From the NCBI GenBank assembly GCA_947044405.1, contig CAMRHE010000077.1, positions 1,488,001-1,552,000 of the forward strand: a stretch of DNA of 64,000 bases. Reading direction: 5' to 3'. A model generated the notes under the pieces. The model was not told the DNA's origin and made no database searches. It saw nothing but the letters and a program-made list of their open reading frames with translations. The first letter of the stretch is position 1; each line of letters starts with the position of its first letter. The position numbers and the translations under genes were made by a program. Of the stretch, positions 62,675-64,000 are shown piece by piece. The DNA comes from Leptodactylus fallax. Taxonomy: Eukaryota > Chordata > Amphibia > Anura > Leptodactylidae.

Positions 62675-64000
62675 CAGTCATGGCCAAAAGTTTTGAGAAT
62701 GACACAAATATTATATTTTCACATGATCTGCTGCCCTCTGGTTTTTATGTGTGTTTGTCAGATGTTTTTATCACATACAGAAATATAATTGCATTCATAT
62801 TATGAGTAACAGAAGCTTATATTGACAGTTAGAATGAGTTAATGCAGCAAGTCAATATTTGCAGTGTTGACCCTTCTTCTTCAGGACCTCTGCAATTCTC
62901 CCTGGCATGCTCTCAATCAACTTCTGGACCAAATCCTGACTGATAGCAGTCCATTCTTGCAGAATCAATGCTTTAATTTTGTCTGAATTTGTTGGTTTTT
63001 GTTTGTCCACCCGTCTCTTGATGATTGACCACAAGTTCTCAATGGGATTAAGATCTGGGGAGTTTCCAGGCCATGGACCCAAAATCTCTATGTTTTGTTC
63101 CCTGAGCCATTTAGTTATCACCTTTGCTTTATGGCAAGGTGCTCCATCATGCTGGAAAAGGCATTGTTGAGCGCCAAACTGCTCTTGGACGGTTGGGAGA
63201 AGTTGCTCTTGGAGGACATTCTGGTACCATTCTTTATTCATGGCTGTGTTTTTAGGCAAGACTGTGAGAGAGCCGATTCCCTTGGCTGAGAAGCAACCCC
63301 ACACATGAATGGTTTCAGGATGCTTTACAGTTGGCATGAGACAAGACTGGTGGTAGCGCTCACCTCTTCTTCTCCGAATAAGCTGTTTTCCAGATGTTCC
63401 AAACAATCGAAAAGGGGATTCATCAGAGAAAATAACTTTACCCCAGTCCTCAGCAGTCCACTCCCTGTAACTTTTGCAGAATATCAGTCTGTCCCTGATG
63501 TTTTTTCCTGGAGAGAAGTGGCTTCTTTGCTGCCCTCCTTGAGACCAGGCCTTGCTCCAAGAGTCTCCGCCTCACAGTGCGTGCAGATGCACTCACACCT
63601 GCCTGCTGCCATTCCTCAGCAAGCTCTGCACTGCTGGTAGCCCGATCCCGCAGCTGAAACACTTTTAAGAGACGGTCCTGCCACTTGCTGGTCTTTCTTG
63701 GGCGCCCTGGAGCCTTTTTGGCACCAATGGAACCTCTCTCCTTGAAGTTCTTGATGATGCGATAGATTGTTGACTGAGGTGCAATCTTTCTAGCTGCAAT
63801 ACTCTTCCCAGTTAGGCCATTTTTGTGCAGTGCAATGATGACTGCACATGTTTCTTTAGAGATAACCATGGTTAACAGAAGAGAAACAATGATGGCAAGC
63901 ACCAGCCTCCTTTTAAAGTGTCCAGTGGTGTCATTCTTACTTAATCATGACAGATTGATCTCCAGCCCTGTCCTCATCAACACCCACACCTGTGTTAATG
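62675..64000 (-). mobile_element. Tc1-like DNA transposon, truncated by the window end
   Basis: The element starts right after a TA dinucleotide (62673-62674) with the terminal repeat CAGTCATGGCCAAAAGTTTT. The far terminal repeat lies beyond 64000. On the minus strand a transposase begins at 63869 (MVISKETCAV) with paired-like helix-turn-helix DNA-binding segments and the GRPRKTS linker. The catalytic part follows, with IFSDES, QHDGAPCH and SPDLNPIENLW holding the D, D and E of a DDE Tc1/mariner enzyme. The frame breaks in a run of six A (63501-63506 on plus); after it the second frame runs to the stop at 62852. It lies in an MPP4 intron, in the same orientation as MPP4. Confidence 0.93.
62852..63869 (-). 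pseudogene. Tc1-like transposase, frameshifted
   Basis: The N-terminal frame (63869 down to about 63500) holds the helix-turn-helix region. The catalytic frame (about 63500 down to 62852) holds the DDE triad and ends GQHCKY. The two overlap around 63450-63505. A one-base length change in the poly-A run at 63501-63506 accounts for the switch, and I see no in-frame stop in either matching part. The copy therefore looks young but cannot make a full enzyme as read, unless the run length is a sequencing error. Confidence 0.88.

Overview
The window is a piece of vertebrate nuclear genome, most likely from an anuran amphibian. That assignment is inference: three genes have vertebrate orthologues with small exons and introns of about 0.1-6 kb, and the non-coding DNA is packed with short palindromic DNA transposons flanked by TTAA, hAT-type elements, Tc1-like elements and a tRNA-headed SINE, a mix I associate with frogs. 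No bacterial, organellar or viral gene is visible.

Three protein genes account for nearly all the coding sequence. (1) CARF (calcium-responsive transcription factor, ALS2CR8) lies on the minus strand from a start codon at 30099 to a stop at 7121. Fourteen coding exons join in phase to 722 codons plus stop. (2) WDR12 (PeBoW ribosome-assembly factor) lies on the plus strand, 36103-49568. Thirteen exons join to 423 codons plus stop. CARF and WDR12 are head to head, sharing a GC-richer 5' region around 35.4-36.1 kb. (3) MPP4 (a p55-family MAGUK scaffold) lies on the minus strand with its stop at 52147. Eight exons are visible, including two putative micro-exons of 15 and 21 nt. They encode the hook and guanylate-kinase-like end; the L27, PDZ and SH3 part lies beyond 64000. 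MPP4 and WDR12 are tail to tail.

Layout: 0-5.2 kb is repeats (31-bp minisatellites, degenerate tandem repeats, a TTAA MITE) followed by quiet sequence to 6.9 kb. 6.9-30.1 kb is the CARF body, with mobile elements in its introns. 30.1-36.1 kb is the presumed CARF first intron and shared promoter. 36.1-50.3 kb is WDR12. 50.7-51.5 kb is a hAT element with another nested inside it. 51.8-62.5 kb is MPP4. From 62675 to the window end there is a nearly complete Tc1-like transposon on the minus strand, whose transposase is broken by a one-base shift in a homopolymer.

The three genes do not form a pathway: one is a neuronal transcription factor, one a nucleolar assembly factor, one a photoreceptor/synaptic scaffold. 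The most unusual content is a hAT-like element family that carries a palindromic core plus a 31-bp minisatellite, seen in two bounded copies and three related loci. Next are two 575-600 bp near-palindromes in CARF introns, a fourfold 19-residue repeat inside a CARF exon, and the MPP4 micro-exons.
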